From the NCBI GenBank assembly GCA_937900975.1, contig CALCPC010000133.1:1-5824 (forward strand): a DNA stretch of 5,824 nt, read 5' to 3'. The translations under genes and the position numbers were made by a program. The notes below the pieces were generated by a model. The model ran no database searches and was not told the DNA's origin. It saw only the letters and a program-made list of their open reading frames with translations. Positions 4,621-5,824 of this stretch are shown here, piece by piece; position 1 is the first letter of the stretch; each line of letters begins with the position of its first letter. The stretch is from an uncultured Paracoccaceae bacterium. GTDB taxonomy: Bacteria; Pseudomonadota; Alphaproteobacteria; Rhodobacterales; Rhodobacteraceae.

Positions 4621-5824
4621 ATGCGGGCCCGCCTGGCGACGCTTGGCGCCACGCTATCAAAGACCGCGCGCTTTACGACCCGCCCCCGGTTGGCGGCCGT
4701 CTTGGCGGGCGCGCTGTTGGGCTTCGGCCAGTCCCCTTACGATTTCCCGCTGGCGATGCTTTTGGCGGGGCCCGTGCTGGCGCATCTCGCCATCGCCGCT
4801 GCAACCCCGCGGCGCGCGGCGCTGATCGGGTGGTGCGCGGGCTTTGGCTATTTCGCGCTGGTCCTGTCTTGGATCGTGGAGCCCTTTCTCGTCGATATCG
4901 CGCGCCACGGATGGATGGCGCCTTTTGCGCTGGTTGGACTTGCCGGTGGGCTGGCCTTGTTCTGGGCCGGCGCCTTCGGCCTGGCGCAGCGGCTGGCGCC
5001 CGCCGGCGCGGCGCGGGTTGTGATGCTGGCGGTGCTGTGGGCGGGGGCGGAGGCGCTTCGCGGTCATGTCTTGACTGGATTTCCCTGGGCTTTGCCGGCC
5101 TATGCCTTGCTTGAGACGCCGTGGCTGCCGCTGGCCGCCGATCTCGGCCCCTATGCGCTGACCCTCCTTGTGCTGACCGCGATCCTTCTGCCCGCGCTGG
5201 GCCGGGGTGGGGTCGCGGCCAGCCTGGCACTGACGCTGGCGGCGCTGGCGCTGGCGCACCGCCCTGTCGCCGCGCCGGCGCCGGCGCCGGGGCTGACCGT
5301 GCGCCTGGTCCAACCGAATGCTGCACAACATCTGAAAAGGGATCCCGCGCATATGCCGATCTTTTGGCAGCGGATGATGGCGGCGACGGCCGCCCCGGGC
5401 GCGCCCGATGTGGTGATCTGGCCCGAGGTCGCCGTCAGCTTTCTTTACGCAAGCGCCCCGGAAGCCGAGGCCGCGATGGCCAAGGCCGCCGCCGGCGCGC
5501 CGGTGATTTATGGCACCCGGCGCTGGCCCGAAACCGGGGGCTGGCGCAACACGCTGGCCGTGACCGGCAGCCGCGATTTCTACGACAAGGTTCATCTGGT
5601 CCCGTTTGGCGAATACATGCCTTTTGCCGAGGTTTTCGCCGAGCTTGGGATCTTTGGCCTCGCGGCGGAGGAGCGGGGGGGCTATGTGCCCGGGACGGTC
5701 CGCGCGCCCCTCTCGGTCCGGGGCCTGCCGGCGTTTTTGCCGTTGATCTGTTATGAGGCGGTTTTCCAAGGCGGGGTGCGGGCCGCACGGGGGGAGGCAG
5801 CCTGGATCGTGCATCTGCCAAACG
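4621..5824 (+). CDS. lnt: Apolipoprotein N-acyltransferase, 3'-truncated by window edge
   Basis: Lnt is an inner-membrane enzyme that transfers an acyl chain from phospholipid to the N-terminal cysteine of apolipoproteins, the last step of lipoprotein maturation. The frame is open from ATG 4621 through 401 codons to the window end with no internal stop. Residues 22-213 form a hydrophobic region of about seven or eight membrane segments, including the family-like GFPWALPAYAL (153-163). A Pro/Ala linker (218-223) leads into the periplasmic nitrilase domain from about 225. All three catalytic residues are visible: E269 in WPEVA, K323 in YDKVHLVPFGEYMP (321-334) and C377 in LICYEA (375-380). The last visible residues, HLPN (398-401), reach the place where relatives have a TNDAWFG-like motif, so roughly 100 residues should be missing. 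The start lies five bases after the corC stop, with only weak GGCCGG before it, suggesting translational coupling. Confidence 0.93.
   Translation, partial: MRARLATLGATLSKTARFTTRPRLAAVLAGALLGFGQSPYDFPLAMLLAGPVLAHLAIAAATPRRAALIGWCAGFGYFALVLSWIVEPFLVDIARHGWMAPFALVGLAGGLALFWAGAFGLAQRLAPAGAARVVMLAVLWAGAEALRGHVLTGFPWALPAYALLETPWLPLAADLGPYALTLLVLTAILLPALGRGGVAASLALTLAALALAHRPVAAPAPAPGLTVRLVQPNAAQHLKRDPAHMPIFWQRMMAATAAPGAPDVVIWPEVAVSFLYASAPEAEAAMAKAAAGAPVIYGTRRWPETGGWRNTLAVTGSRDFYDKVHLVPFGEYMPFAEVFAELGIFGLAAEERGGYVPGTVRAPLSVRGLPAFLPLICYEAVFQGGVRAARGEAAWIVHLPN

Noticed and set aside
4657..5814. Minus-strand open frame of 385 codons opposite lnt
   Set aside because: It is antisense to a clear Lnt with all catalytic residues. 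The product is Arg/Gln/Gly/Pro-rich without recognisable domains, as expected for a shadow in high-GC DNA.

Overview
The right-hand 3.6 kb is a compact, same-strand gene cluster: phoH-like ATPase (2185-3195), ybeY endoribonuclease (3209-3667), CBS-pair/CorC protein (3713-4615) and the first 401 codons of apolipoprotein N-acyltransferase lnt (4621 to the window end). This is the ybeZ-ybeY-ybeX-lnt order known from E. coli and widespread in proteobacteria. The very high GC content, the protein sequences (for example the PhoH N-terminus with SFPDNRLLIDLCGEYDR) and the TTG and GTG starts suggest an alphaproteobacterium, most likely of the Rhodobacteraceae; this is judged from memory of the families, not from a search. 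Gaps of 13, 45 and 5 nt between genes indicate one operon that joins RNA/ribosome maintenance (PhoH, YbeY, CorC/YbeX) with envelope lipoprotein maturation (Lnt).

The left-hand 2.1 kb holds no gene I can support, which is unusual for such a genome. Positions 1-1370 form a degenerate long-period tandem array. Each unit has a core of 141 nt followed by a spacer of about 107-113 nt, giving a period near 248. There are four full-length units, one with a 69-nt internal deletion, and partial units at both ends. The array runs off the left edge. Three cores align without gaps at about 79% identity by hand. A small hairpin in the core is kept in four copies with paired base changes. Spacers alternate between two types, giving a higher-order period of about 430 bp.

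Positions 1371-2184 lead up to phoH. They contain a G-rich 15-bp minisatellite (1729-1862, about nine copies), a perfect 19-bp C-rich tandem duplication (2021-2058), a weak promoter candidate (2094-2124), a near-palindrome (2150-2163) and a clear Shine-Dalgarno sequence five bases before the TTG start of phoH. miaB, which often precedes this cluster, is not present within these 2.1 kb.

The most notable item is the repeat array: its function is unknown, and the evidence separates poorly between a structured non-coding repeat and a decayed family of short reading frames on the minus strand.
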